Assembly (NCBI GenBank): GCA_965199765.1 | Contig: CBDATC010000001.1 | Coordinates: 124,001-188,000 of the forward strand | From: JAPOXR01 sp965199765 | Lineage (GTDB): Bacteria > Pseudomonadota > Alphaproteobacteria > Rhodobacterales > Rhodobacteraceae | Length of the DNA: 64,000 nucleotides | Reading direction: 5' to 3' | Shown: piece by piece, positions 43,470 to 52,374 of the stretch | Layout: every line of letters starts with the position of its first letter | Numbering within the stretch: position 1 is the stretch's first letter | Notes under the pieces: model-generated | What the model saw: only the letters and a program-made list of their open reading frames with translations | What the model was told of the DNA's origin: nothing | Database searches by the model: none | Made by a program: the position numbers and the translations under genes

Positions 43470-44710
43470 CGTCTTCTCATTTCCTTTGGATCAAATACGA
43501 ATTCAACACGCCGCCAATCTTCATATCTGTCGGCGGGCAGCGAAAAACTTCCGTCGAGACAGCGGACCAGCGCTCTGCGCGCGGTTTCATATGCCGCTTC
43601 AACGGCGCGTCCGGAGCCGCCCGTTGAATCCAACAGCTTGATCGAACCGGCAATGATTTTTCCGCTGGGCTGAAATTGGGCTTGCAGAATAACGGTGACC
43701 CGCAGCGCTTCATCCGACAATGCCTTCACATTCCAGCATCGCTGAACTGCCCGCTTAAAGGCTTGGATTTCGTCGGCAGTGAGCGTTACTCTGGATTGAG
43801 CCGGAGTTTTCTGTTGTTGAATCTCTGAAATTAATTCAGCTATATCTATTTTTGGTTCTTCTTCAGATGGCTTTTCAACCTGGTTAGAATCGTCTTGTTC
43901 TTCTTGTATCTGTTCAATCAAGGAGGCAATATCAAAATCCGGAACGGGCTGAGAATCGACCGGTTCCTCACTCTCTGCCGGTCGTTGTGGACGGCGGAGA
44001 GGCCGCGCCAATGTGGTTGCCGTTTCTCGGGTTTCATCGGCTTCGGTCACAGTTTCTACTGCCGTGTGTTGGGGGGCCGCCGCTTCAATCGTCTCGGCAG
44101 GTTCAGGCTCCGCCTCGTCGGTTTCAGTCTCAACAACAGCCGTCTGCTGCGGTCCCTCAACCAACTCCGGTGAAGGTTCGGGCGCCGCTTCATCAGCGAT
44201 TCTTGGCGCGGCCTGACGAACCGGCGCATCCGAATCGGGATCAGAATCCGTCTCTGACACAGACACGACTTCACGTTCGCTTTCCTCGCCGAGAACTTCC
44301 CGCTGCACAGGCGGAACGATGTTCGGCTCCTCTCTCACTGGATCCGGTATAGTTGGCTCTGGTTGCGGTGTTTCCCGCTCCTCCGGATCAGGCGGTTCGG
44401 TTGCAGGCGAAGGAGAATCGGACACTGTTTCTGCGGGCTCTTGCTCCTCACTCGTCTGTGCTTCTGTTTCAACGGGTTGCCTGTTAATGGGTTCCGGTTC
44501 CACCGAGACTTCTGGATCCGGTGACGATTCGAGCGGTTTTCCGTCTTCGGCTTGAGGATTGAGCAGTTCCTGAAGATCCGCTTCCGAGATCAGCTCAACA
44601 TTCGACACTTCAATTTCTTCTTGTGCCGCGCGTCTATCGAAGCCTCCGAACAAGGCAAGCAAAATCAAGCTGCCATGGACAATTGCCGAAATGGTCGCGC
44701 CTGCCCACAT
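43466..44710 (-). CDS. tolA: Tol-Pal system protein TolA
   Basis: A 414-residue inner-membrane protein: an N-terminal TM helix (SAIVHGSLILLALFGGF), a long periplasmic middle domain and a C-terminal TonB-like domain (QAFKRAVQRCWNVKALSDEAL onward, in pieces) that contacts TolB and Pal. The middle domain, about 40-290, is rich in Glu, Pro, and Thr rather than the Ala/Lys repeats of the Escherichia coli protein, so it may not form the same helix. AGGAGG precedes the ATG. 127 bp separates it from tolR. Confidence 0.9.
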   Translation of the reverse strand: MWAGATISAIVHGSLILLALFGGFDRRAAQEEIEVSNVELISEADLQELLNPQAEDGKPLESSPDPEVSVEPEPINRQPVETEAQTSEEQEPAETVSDSPSPATEPPDPEERETPQPEPTIPDPVREEPNIVPPVQREVLGEESEREVVSVSETDSDPDSDAPVRQAAPRIADEAAPEPSPELVEGPQQTAVVETETDEAEPEPAETIEAAAPQHTAVETVTEADETRETATTLARPLRRPQRPAESEEPVDSQPVPDFDIASLIEQIQEEQDDSNQVEKPSEEEPKIDIAELISEIQQQKTPAQSRVTLTADEIQAFKRAVQRCWNVKALSDEALRVTVILQAQFQPSGKIIAGSIKLLDSTGGSGRAVEAAYETARRALVRCLDGSFSLPADRYEDWRRVEFVFDPKEMRRR

Positions 44711-44837
44711 GGCTTCCTCCTAGCCACATTTCATGACACGAGCGGACGGTCTTGGAATTTCTGACAAAATTAGCCGCGCTGCCGGAAACCATTCCCAAGC
44801 GCGGATTCTCACACAGGGACAGCCTGCGCTGCTGCAG

Positions 44838-45302
44838 CTAGTTTCCCTTTTCGGCATTCGCTAATCCATCACTGTCGGTTACCAAACCGATGTTGCGGTA
44901 TCCGGCCTGGTTGAGCGCTCCCATGACCTGCATGATCGTCTCATACTTCGCGTTTTTGTCGCCTCGGAGATAGATTCGGTCAGAGCTTCTTTCTGCCATG
45001 ACCGCTTGAAGTCGACTAATCAGTTCGTTTCGCGGAACTTCGGCAGATTGGATAGCAACCCGTCCGTCAGCCGAAACAGACAACGTGAGCGGCTGCTCGG
45101 TTTCAGAAGGCAGCGGTTTCGCCGCAGTCTCGGGCAATTCGACTGGAATTCCAACTGTTAAGAGCGGAGCGGCAACAACAAATATTATTAACAAAACAAG
45201 CATGACGTCAACAAATGGTGTGACGTTGATTTCCGACATTGGGCGATAAATCCGCCGCCGCCGCCGGCGGCGCGGTTCGGCCTTAAATGCTGGAGCTCCC
45301 AC
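44838..45302 (-). CDS. tolR: Tol-Pal system protein TolR, GTG start
   Basis: A 154-residue ExbD/TolR-type proton-channel subunit. The N-terminal cytoplasmic part carries seven consecutive arginines, then MSEINVTPFVDVMLVLLIIF, the TM helix with the channel aspartate. The GTG start at 45302 follows the tolQ stop after one base, with GGAAG upstream; the longer frame overlaps tolQ throughout and is rejected. The GC-rich run encoding the arginines is coding, not a regulatory hairpin. Confidence 0.93.
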   Translation of the reverse strand: MGAPAFKAEPRRRRRRRIYRPMSEINVTPFVDVMLVLLIIFVVAAPLLTVGIPVELPETAAKPLPSETEQPLTLSVSADGRVAIQSAEVPRNELISRLQAVMAERSSDRIYLRGDKNAKYETIMQVMGALNQAGYRNIGLVTDSDGLANAEKGN

Positions 45303-45303
45303 G

Positions 45304-45999
45304 TCAGGCTTCCCATTGACGTGACAAAAGAGTGCCAAACTCTTCGCCGAAATCTTCCAAATTCGCTGTAAGGTGATCAGCAGTGGACGATAGGTTATTG
45401 AAGAAAACGACTGCCGGTATTGCCGCCATGAGGCCGAGCGCGGTTGCGGCAAGCGCTTCGCCGATGCCCGGGGCGACAACGACAAGACTGGTGGTCTCGC
45501 GCACACCGATTTCGCCAAACACCCGCATGATGCCCCACACAGTTCCGAACAAACCGATAAATGGCGCTGTAGAACCAACGGTCGCCAAAAAATCCAGTCC
45601 TCGATTAAGCCTGGTTGTTTCACGCGAAATCGCCAGTGCCATTGATCTTTCGATTCGGTCCCGCGTTCCGGAGAGTATGGTCCCGTCGGGCTGCTCAGAC
45701 TTTTCCAATTCGTCTATTGCTGCGCAAAAAATCCGTTCAGACGCTCCCGTCGGCTGATCAGAAATTCTGTCATAGATTTCGTCCATGGGGACTTTATTCC
45801 AGAATTCATCAGCAAATTCTTGTGAGCGCCGTCGCTCAAGACGAAACATAATCAGCTTTTGAATGCCGATCGCCCAAGTCCAGAAAGATGCCAGCAACAA
45901 GATTACCATGACACCCTGCACAACTAAGCCTGACTTGGTGAAAAGACCTATCAGCGAGAAGTCCACGCTAACCGCGGACGCAATCGTTTCGATTTCCAT
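45304..45999 (-). CDS. tolQ: Tol-Pal system protein TolQ
   Basis: A 231-residue ExbB/TolQ/MotA-type protein with three TM helices, the first at about 20-40 (VVQGVMVILLLASFWTWAI), the second and third in LDFLATVGSTAPFIGLFGTVWG and ALAATALGLMAAIPAVVFF (in parts). With TolR it converts the proton gradient into movement of TolA. The start at 45999 gives the standard N terminus; a longer frame exists but is not family-like. ybgC, which normally precedes tolQ, lies 2.6 kb upstream. Confidence 0.94.
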   Translation of the reverse strand: MEIETIASAVSVDFSLIGLFTKSGLVVQGVMVILLLASFWTWAIGIQKLIMFRLERRRSQEFADEFWNKVPMDEIYDRISDQPTGASERIFCAAIDELEKSEQPDGTILSGTRDRIERSMALAISRETTRLNRGLDFLATVGSTAPFIGLFGTVWGIMRVFGEIGVRETTSLVVVAPGIGEALAATALGLMAAIPAVVFFNNLSSTADHLTANLEDFGEEFGTLLSRQWEA

Positions 46000-46799
46000 T
46001 GCCGTAACTGCTCTGTGTTTAGATCCCGACCCGCCGTTTCGGAGCGGCAGTTCCGGGTGTTCCTTTGATCTGCCTGTAGATTGCCGCGTCGCAGAGCCGC
46101 TTTTCAAGTGCGGTCATAGACGCTCTCAGTATCGGCTTTCTAAGTTTACATGCGCTCCTCCGTGGCGGCGAGATACTCGGCGAATTCAATGATTGTCGGT
46201 TTTAGCGTCGCTCCGAGATCATCCTTTATAGCTTACCAAACTATTGGCACCGTTGTTCTCGGCCTTTCATCACCGAACCGCTACGTCGGTCTATTGCTCC
46301 TTCTCACGCTATCTCCCCTCGCCGCATTATGCGGTTCTTAACACAAATCCCACATTATGGCTTCCTATCGGAAATGAAAAGCTGAACCAACAGCACAGTC
46401 TGAATTTTTGGAAACAGGTCCCAAGGGCGCCAGATCGCGCAAACTTCGGCCATGTGGAAGCCATCCAGCGCACTTTGGAACAGCCTTCATTTGTTGATGT
46501 TCGTTTGGTTCACCGGGTTCGCCAAACGGCTTGAACCGTTAAGAGACAGACAAACCCTGGCCAAGTGTGGTCGTGAAATGCAAAAATGTATTGTGATTTA
46601 TGGGTTGAACCTGATAATTCGGTGAACGGCCAAACGATCTTCATCAAGATGCGGAAAAAATCGATTGAAGCGCACAGGTGACATGCCCGGCTGCACATAC
46701 CTTCATGCCCTTACCGAACTCCATCAATAATCGGAACGCAACTGACCGCTTGTTTGGTCATACCAATCCGCCATGCAATGGAACCTTTGAAGGTCAGGG
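46000..46799. other. 800-bp non-coding region upstream of tolQ
   Basis: No gene, tRNA or repeat can be supported. It should contain the tolQ promoter and the end of the dsbA transcript. In related genomes this position is only a few bases between ybgC and tolQ, so the gap is part of an inserted segment. I looked for a decayed smc or other remnant and found none. Confidence 0.5.
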
Positions 46800-47432
46800 T
46801 CATTTGTTGAGCGCGTCGTCAAGCAAAGCCGCTAGCTCAGGATAAGACATGTTTCCGTACAGTTCGCCGTTGATTGTGAATGTCGGCGTTCCTTGAATGC
46901 CATCTTCTGCAGCGAACTTGCTGGCCGCATCGTAAAGCAGCTTCGCATTAGCCTCGTCGGTAAAGCACGCGTTGATCTGCTCGGTGGTCAACCCTCCTGC
47001 TCTTCCGATCGAGGTCAGTCTTTCGACAATCTCGGCAGCAGTGGAAGCTCTGCTCCAGCTGGCTTGCTGCTTAAACAGAATGTCGGTCAGACCAAAAAAT
47101 TTCCCAGAGCCGCCGCAGCGCGCAAGAATTGAAGCCCACAGCCCCGGACGGTCCAAGTAAACTTCTCTAGCGACAAAGCGCACCTTGCCGGTATCAATGT
47201 ACTCCTCCTTTAACCTAACGAAGGAGTCTTCATGGAACGAAGCGCAATGTGGACAGGTGAAAGACAAATATTCCACCAAGGTGACTTCGGCATCCGGATT
47301 GCCAAGGGTCATTTCGACATATTCAGGTGCCTGCTGTGCTGACGCCGCTCCAAAAAACTGAACTACAAACATCGCGGCGGCCAAAACCGCGCCCGGCAGC
47401 CCACGGGACAAAACGTTGATTTGTGTGATCAT
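46800..47432 (-). CDS. DsbA-family thiol-disulfide oxidoreductase
   Basis: A 210-residue periplasmic thioredoxin-fold protein, with a signal peptide ending near residue 32 (FGAASAQQ) and the active site FTCPHC about 28 residues into the mature chain. The cis-proline loop is GTPTFTING. It resembles the BdbD/DsbA group that introduces disulfides into exported proteins. In many alphaproteobacteria it lies between DUF721 and smc. Its start overlaps the DUF721 stop by 4 bp. Confidence 0.9.
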   Translation of the reverse strand: MITQINVLSRGLPGAVLAAAMFVVQFFGAASAQQAPEYVEMTLGNPDAEVTLVEYLSFTCPHCASFHEDSFVRLKEEYIDTGKVRFVAREVYLDRPGLWASILARCGGSGKFFGLTDILFKQQASWSRASTAAEIVERLTSIGRAGGLTTEQINACFTDEANAKLLYDAASKFAAEDGIQGTPTFTINGELYGNMSYPELAALLDDALNK

Positions 47433-47950
47433 GATGAATCCTTATTCGAAATTTTGGAACGCGCTTCCACTAGCGCTTTAAAGCTGAGTTCAATTTGGTC
47501 AAGTTCAGAGATTCCGTCTTTGTCCGAAACATTCGACGGCTTCAATTCCAAAGACGGTTCCTCAGCTTCGTGTCCGTCAGCCGTGAACCACCTTCCCTTC
47601 CAAGTTTGTGTAACTTTAACAACATCTACGGCCTTAAATCCGTAAGTCGCGTTCACCCGTTCAAGAATCCCCGGGCCGCTCAGTTTGACTTCCTCGGCAA
47701 ACGCGCCTTTGGTTAACAGAATTAGAGTTGAAACTTTCTTCTTTGGATCAAATTCAATAACTGCGGGCTTCGTGATCGCAGCAAGTTCCTCACCGACAAC
47801 AGCCGACCAGTTGGTCAAAATCAAGGTCGCGGCTGTGCCATGCTTAGCAACCGCCGACTGATGCTGCCGCTTAACGTAATCGAAAGCGTGCAAGAAGCCT
47901 CTGGCACGCCGTTTTGAACCAGCAGTTTTGCTTCTGTCCGATTTGGTCAT
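47429..47950 (-). CDS. DUF721 (DciA-like) protein
   Basis: A 173-residue protein of the DUF721 family, whose better studied members (DciA) load the replicative helicase in bacteria lacking DnaC. The motif HGTAATLILTNWSAVVGEELAAITKPAVIEF (read in pieces) is the conserved core. The start is set at the ATG 47950 because AGGA is 8 nt upstream of it and too close to another ATG at 47956. Followed directly by a dsbA-type gene. Confidence 0.83.
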   Translation of the reverse strand: MTKSDRSKTAGSKRRARGFLHAFDYVKRQHQSAVAKHGTAATLILTNWSAVVGEELAAITKPAVIEFDPKKKVSTLILLTKGAFAEEVKLSGPGILERVNATYGFKAVDVVKVTQTWKGRWFTADGHEAEEPSLELKPSNVSDKDGISELDQIELSFKALVEARSKISNKDSS

Positions 47951-48565
47951 GAACATTTCCTGCGCGTTACGAAGATCATTTGCCGAATCAAAAATAAAAG
48001 CAACGACGCTTCTTACACCAAATGTCAGAATCTGGTGGTGCAAACCAATCACATTGCTGTGCGCTGAACCTCAGCTGGTGTATTTGTCGTTGTCCGCACA
48101 GAGTTAGACAGTTTCATTTCTCCACATCTTGAATTGACATCAATCAATCCGGGTGTGGTTTGGCCAAATTACCAGCCTTTGATCGAGCCGAACCGCTCTG
48201 CGGCTTCAGCCTTAACACAGAAGTTTGCTGCAAATCCATCCCTTGAGTGCTTAGCTTCCTCGGTCTCAAAGCTTTACGGCAGGATTCTGTGACACGAAGA
48301 CCAAACCCAAATAATGTCCCTAAATCGAATACGTCTCAACAGTGACAAAAAATCCTGACCTGTGCGAAGCGCGGAGTTTGACCACATGCGCCTTCAGCAG
48401 CTTCTCGGATACCATCATCACCGAAAACTGCGCGGTTGAGTGCGCAGCACCTCAAATGACAAATCCCTCAAGCTCGCTCTTGCAGCACTCAAACCCGACA
48501 AAAGGTCATCAAGCCGGTGAACACGCAAACCGATGCCACCATTCACGATGCTCTGCTATCGCCAA
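47951..48565. other. 600-bp region between DUF721 and ybgC
   Basis: I see no gene, tRNA or repeat. It should include the promoter for the DUF721-dsbA pair and the end of the ruvCAB-ybgC transcript. Like the region at 46.0-46.8 kb it flanks the inserted pair. Confidence 0.45.
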
Positions 48566-48997
48566 TCAATTGGCCGCTGTAACCGTTTCAATCTGGCTAA
48601 GGCGTTCTTGGACCAATAGGGACAGCAGACGGGAAGGCATTCGCACTGGTTTGCCTTTTGTGTTGGTCACTCCCAGAACAACTTTGGCTCTGAAAAGGAG
48701 ATCCTGATCACAGAAAACGCTTTGCTGCATCTCCAGTTTAGCGGGTGATACCATCAAGAGATTAGTTTCGACAGACAATGGATCATCGAACTTCGCGGGC
48801 TTGATGAAGTCAGCTTCAAGCTTGGCCACCACAAACACGATGTCATAACGAGAGCGAAGATGGGATTGTTCCACATCAAGTGTCCGCAGCCATTCCGACC
48901 GCGCTCTCTCGATGAATTTAAAGTAATTCGCATAATATACAATGCCGGCAAGATCCGTGTCTTCGTAATAGACTCGCATATGGAAGTGGTGGGTCAT
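48566..48997 (-). CDS. ybgC: Acyl-CoA thioesterase YbgC
   Basis: A 143-residue hot-dog-fold thioesterase associated with the Tol-Pal system. MRVYYEDTDLAGIVYYANYFKF contains the catalytic aspartate of the 4-hydroxybenzoyl-CoA-thioesterase type (shown here in part: YYEDTDLAGIVYYANYF). It overlaps ruvB by 4 bp. Normally it is followed directly by tolQ; here 2.6 kb with two other genes lie in between. Confidence 0.92.
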   Translation of the reverse strand: MTHHFHMRVYYEDTDLAGIVYYANYFKFIERARSEWLRTLDVEQSHLRSRYDIVFVVAKLEADFIKPAKFDDPLSVETNLLMVSPAKLEMQQSVFCDQDLLFRAKVVLGVTNTKGKPVRMPSRLLSLLVQERLSQIETVTAAN

Positions 48998-50034
48998 TCT
49001 TCGTTCGAAAACAAGTCTGGCTGCTGTTTCACAGGATTTGGCAACGACCGGCCGAGATGCTCCCAGCCATTCTTCGAAAGAATACGCCCCCGCAAAGTTC
49101 GCTGAATAAGGCCCTGCTGCAGCAAATACGGTTCAATGACTTCTTCGATCGAATCGCGCGCCTCCGACAGCGCAGCCGACATGGTTTCAACACCAACCGG
49201 GCCTCCGCTGAACGAATCCGCCAGCACAGCAAGATATTGACGGTCGGATATATCAAGACCGATCCGGTCGACGCCAAGCCGCTGCAAAGCCCCGCTTGCG
49301 ATATCAAAGTCTATTCGGCCGTTGCCATCAACAATGGCGAAATCCAGCACCCGATTTAGTAAGCGATTGGCAATTCTGGGCGTGCCGCGCGAGCGCCGCG
49401 CGATTTCCAATGCCCCTTCCTGATTGATTTCCACATTGAGCAAACGCGCGCCGCGAACAACAATCTCGTACAGCTCTTTCACCTTGTAGTACTCAAGCTT
49501 CACCGGAATACCAAACCGGTCCCGAAGCGGGGTAGTCAGCAAGCCCTGACGCGTTGTTGCTCCGACTAGGGTGAAGGGCTTCAGTTCTATCCGCACCGTT
49601 CGCGCCGCCGGACCAGAACCAATCACCAAATCCAGCGCATAGTCCTCAAGCGCCGGATAAAGCACTTCTTCAACAGCTGGCTGCATCCGGTGGATTTCGT
49701 CAATAAACAGGATGTCACGCGGTTCAAGACTTGTCAGTATCGCGGCTAAATCTCCGGCCTTAGCCAAGATCGGTCCCGAAGTGAGCTTAAAGCTGACGCC
49801 TAACTCCCGCGCCAGAATCTGGCCAAGTGTGGTTTTTCCCAGCCCCGGCGGCCCAAAAAACAGCGTATGGTCCATAGCGGCGGATCTTCGCCGCGCACTC
49901 TCGACAAATACTCTAAGGTTTGCGCAAGCTTCGCTCTGTCCGATGAACTCATCAAGCGACCTCGGACGCAGCGCCCGGTCTGGATCGTCCGGCAGCTCGG
50001 CGGTGGAAATTACAGGCGCGTCTCCCATCGGCAT
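48994..50034 (-). CDS. ruvB: Holliday junction helicase RuvB
   Basis: A 346-residue AAA+ motor that drives branch migration of Holliday junctions together with RuvA. LRPRSLDEFIGQ near the N terminus, Walker A FFGPPGLGKTTLGQILA, Walker B ILFIDEIHRM and GATTRQGLLTTPLRDRFGI are all intact. Its ATG directly follows the ruvA TAG. Order ruvC-ruvA-ruvB-ybgC. Confidence 0.96.
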   Translation of the reverse strand: MPMGDAPVISTAELPDDPDRALRPRSLDEFIGQSEACANLRVFVESARRRSAAMDHTLFFGPPGLGKTTLGQILARELGVSFKLTSGPILAKAGDLAAILTSLEPRDILFIDEIHRMQPAVEEVLYPALEDYALDLVIGSGPAARTVRIELKPFTLVGATTRQGLLTTPLRDRFGIPVKLEYYKVKELYEIVVRGARLLNVEINQEGALEIARRSRGTPRIANRLLNRVLDFAIVDGNGRIDFDIASGALQRLGVDRIGLDISDRQYLAVLADSFSGGPVGVETMSAALSEARDSIEEVIEPYLLQQGLIQRTLRGRILSKNGWEHLGRSLPNPVKQQPDLFSNEE

Positions 50035-50700
50035 CTACAAAGACGCTAATTTCACTAGACTCAATCGAATGAGATCCACAGTGTCGGACTCCGGGTGCTC
50101 GCCCGACACTTCTGCGACCGCTCGCGCCGCTTCGCCATGCTGGTAACCAAGATTCATCAAGGCTGAGTGGGTCTCGGCGACCGCAGCTGAGTTCGCACGC
50201 GGTTTCGCGACGGGAACTGTCTGATCTTTAACCGATTCGTCGTCTGCGGGTTCTGTATCAACGGACACAACCGGCTCCTCATCCACCCAAGAAACCAGTT
50301 CTGTGATTTTTTCGCGCAATTCGTGCACAACGCGCTGCGCTATCTTTGGCCCGATGCCGTGGGCTGATCGAATCGCGTCGAAATCACCGAGTGTGATCGC
50401 ACGGATAGCCCCCTCGCCTCCCAATGTTCCAATGATGGATAAAGCCGCTTTAGCACCGACTCCCTGCACCGATGTCAGAATTCTGTGCAACTCGCGCTGT
50501 TTGAGCGTTGTGAAGCCGAAGAGCTGCAACAAATCTTCTCGAACCAACAGGTCGGTATAAATCCGGGTCATCCCACCGTTTGCAGGCAAATCGGCCAAAG
50601 TCGGGCTTGAACAATACACGACATAGCCAACGCCTCCGGATTCAATCAGCACGAATTCGGAGGTCTTTTCGAGGATTATTCCGCGCAGAGAACCGATCAT
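50035..50700 (-). CDS. ruvA: Holliday junction protein RuvA
   Basis: A 221-residue protein that binds the four-way junction and loads RuvB. The OB-fold start MIGSLRGIILEK, the helix-hairpin-helix segments SVQGVGAKAALSIIGTLG and AHGIGPKIAQRVVHEL, and the C-terminal domain after an acidic linker are visible. It is somewhat longer than the 203-residue E. coli protein because of that linker. Overlaps ruvC by 4 bp. Confidence 0.95.
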   Translation of the reverse strand: MIGSLRGIILEKTSEFVLIESGGVGYVVYCSSPTLADLPANGGMTRIYTDLLVREDLLQLFGFTTLKQRELHRILTSVQGVGAKAALSIIGTLGGEGAIRAITLGDFDAIRSAHGIGPKIAQRVVHELREKITELVSWVDEEPVVSVDTEPADDESVKDQTVPVAKPRANSAAVAETHSALMNLGYQHGEAARAVAEVSGEHPESDTVDLIRLSLVKLASL

Positions 50701-51209
50701 TTTGCGGATCCTGCCCTGTCGACAGCAGCTTCCACATTACCCATAAAGCGTTGGGTTACAGCATGCGCCACTGCAACCGCCAAAGCATCGGAAGCATCTG
50801 TGCCGCTAATCTTGGCCCCTGGAAGCTGCATGCTGACCATTTGCTCCACCTGCGACTTATCGGCATGACCAACACCGGTGACGATTTTTTTTACGGCGTT
50901 GGGCGCATATTCACTGATCGGGATTCCAGTGCGCGAGGCAGCAACAATCGCGACTGCGCGCGCATGACCCAGAGAAAGAGAGCCACCGTAGTTGCTGTTG
51001 ACGAATGTCTTTTCGACCGAGGCTTCGTCCGGTTCAAACTCTCTAACAACTGCCGAGATCTGCTCGAACAGGCTTGCAAGCCTTTCGCCGATGTCCTTTC
51101 CCGAAGACTTGCAGCTGCCATTGGCAACGTGCGCCATTATCGATCCGTGCACATCAACAATTCCCCAGCCGGTAATTCTCAGCCCCGGATCAAGACCCAA
51201 TACGCGCAT
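50697..51209 (-). CDS. ruvC: Holliday junction resolvase RuvC
   Basis: A 170-residue endonuclease that cuts Holliday junctions. The acidic catalytic residues are recognised in LGLDPGL, SVEKTF, and GTDASDALAVAVAH. The start at 51209 gives the normal MRVLGLDPG opening with GAGG nearby; the frame is open further upstream but that part is not RuvC. First gene of the ruv operon. Confidence 0.95.
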   Translation of the reverse strand: MRVLGLDPGLRITGWGIVDVHGSIMAHVANGSCKSSGKDIGERLASLFEQISAVVREFEPDEASVEKTFVNSNYGGSLSLGHARAVAIVAASRTGIPISEYAPNAVKKIVTGVGHADKSQVEQMVSMQLPGAKISGTDASDALAVAVAHAVTQRFMGNVEAAVDRAGSAK

Positions 51210-51452
51210 TCGACCTCGAATCTCTTTGCAATACTGCTTTACATATCTGCGCAGGCTAGGCGGTTCAAACACCCAGCAGTCCCATACAGCGTTCAACTGC
51301 CCCAAAAAACCCCATGATGCAATCAACAGGATGTGTCTGCGATCCTTGCAATAATCGCAAGCCGGGATTGCAGAATCGGCATTTGTAATTTGGCGGAGCA
51401 ATCCAATATTTCCAATATCAATGATGCACTCTCAACTGGAAAGAACATTGCA

Positions 51453-51674
51453 ATGGCCAATCTCGCATTTGCTGCTTCACACCCTCTTCCGCGTCCATTT
51501 GTGATGAACTTGGCTGCGGTCTCTCTTCAACCCTTCAAAGCCCTGCGCCGGTGGCTGGCCGGTCGCACAACCGAGCGTCAGCTGAATGCACTGGATGACA
51601 ACCAGTTGAAAGACATTGGCATCGTGCGCGGTGAAATCAGCGAAATCGCTTTCGGGAATCTGCTGTTGCGCTAA
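51453..51674 (+). CDS. DUF1127 (YjiS-like) small protein
   Basis: A 73-residue protein whose C-terminal 40 residues are a DUF1127 domain: WLAGRTTERQLNALDDNQLKDIGIVRGEI (in pieces). Such small arginine-rich proteins are common in alphaproteobacteria and some affect RNA turnover or phosphate and carbon metabolism. The start at 51453 is chosen as the nearest ATG in frame with GGAAAG in front. A strong terminator follows. Confidence 0.85.
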   Translation: MANLAFAASHPLPRPFVMNLAAVSLQPFKALRRWLAGRTTERQLNALDDNQLKDIGIVRGEISEIAFGNLLLR

Positions 51675-51700
51675 GCGACGAAATTTCGAGTTTCCTCCTG

Positions 51701-51739
51701 AAACTGCGGCCCCTTCCTCCCGGGGCCGCAGTTTTTTTT
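51701..51739 (+). terminator. Rho-independent terminator
   Basis: AAACTGCGGCCCC and GGGGCCGCAGTTT form a 13-bp stem with a short loop, followed by eight T. It lies 27 bp after the DUF1127 stop and is the clearest terminator in the window. Confidence 0.95.
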
Positions 51740-51839
51740 GTAGGGTTTGAAGCCTGAAGCCGCGAATCAATCGGAATACATCTGGAACTTTCGTCTAAAA
51801 CCGGCCATAGGAAACGAAGCTATGGCAAGGAGAAAAACA

Positions 51840-52283
51840 ATGCATCTCAAAAGACGCGCAGTTCTTGCCCTTGCAGCCGCAAGTGTCGCTGTGCCGACTT
51901 TGGCCGCGGACGATCCGGTTTTCGCCCCCAGAGGATTAGCAATCCGCGGATACGATCCTGTTGCATACTTAGTCCTTGGCAGGCCGGTGATTGGATCAAG
52001 TGACATTGAGTATGAGTGGAACGGTGCCACCTGGCGATTTATGAACACCGACACTCGCCTGTGGTTTATGAATAATCCCATTGCCTATGCGCCGCAATAT
52101 GGCGGCTACTGCGCTTGGGCGGTGTCCAATGGATACACCGCCTCAACTGATCCCGATGCCTGGACCATTCATGACGGTAAACTTTATTTGAATTACAGTT
52201 TAAACGTCCGCTCCCAGTGGGAAAGGGATATCCCCGGCAACGTTGAGAAGGGCGATGCGAATTGGCCAGGTGTGCTTGAGTAA
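51840..52283 (+). CDS. YHS-domain protein, exported
   Basis: A 147-residue protein with an N-terminal signal starting MHLKRRAVLALAAASVAVP and cut near ALA-AD, possibly twin-arginine-dependent. The mature part has the YHS-type sequence (RGYDPVAYLVLGRPVIGS, APQYGGYCAWAVSNG), a small metal-binding fold. AAGGAG lies 7 nt before the ATG at 51840, preferred over a more distal ATG. Function unknown; related proteins bind copper or zinc. Confidence 0.83.
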   Translation: MHLKRRAVLALAAASVAVPTLAADDPVFAPRGLAIRGYDPVAYLVLGRPVIGSSDIEYEWNGATWRFMNTDTRLWFMNNPIAYAPQYGGYCAWAVSNGYTASTDPDAWTIHDGKLYLNYSLNVRSQWERDIPGNVEKGDANWPGVLE

Positions 52284-52374
52284 GCCACAAAATATTGAAA
52301 CAGCGACATCGGAATGAAGCCGGTCGCTTCCCCCTGCGTTGCGATCCATAATGTTCTTCACAGAAAGCAGTTAG

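Noticed and set aside
45250..45275. GC-rich palindrome-like run as a terminator or operator
   Set aside because: It is the coding sequence of the arginine run near the TolR N terminus.
48342..48707. 121-codon plus-strand frame
   Set aside because: It overlaps ybgC antisense and shows no domain.
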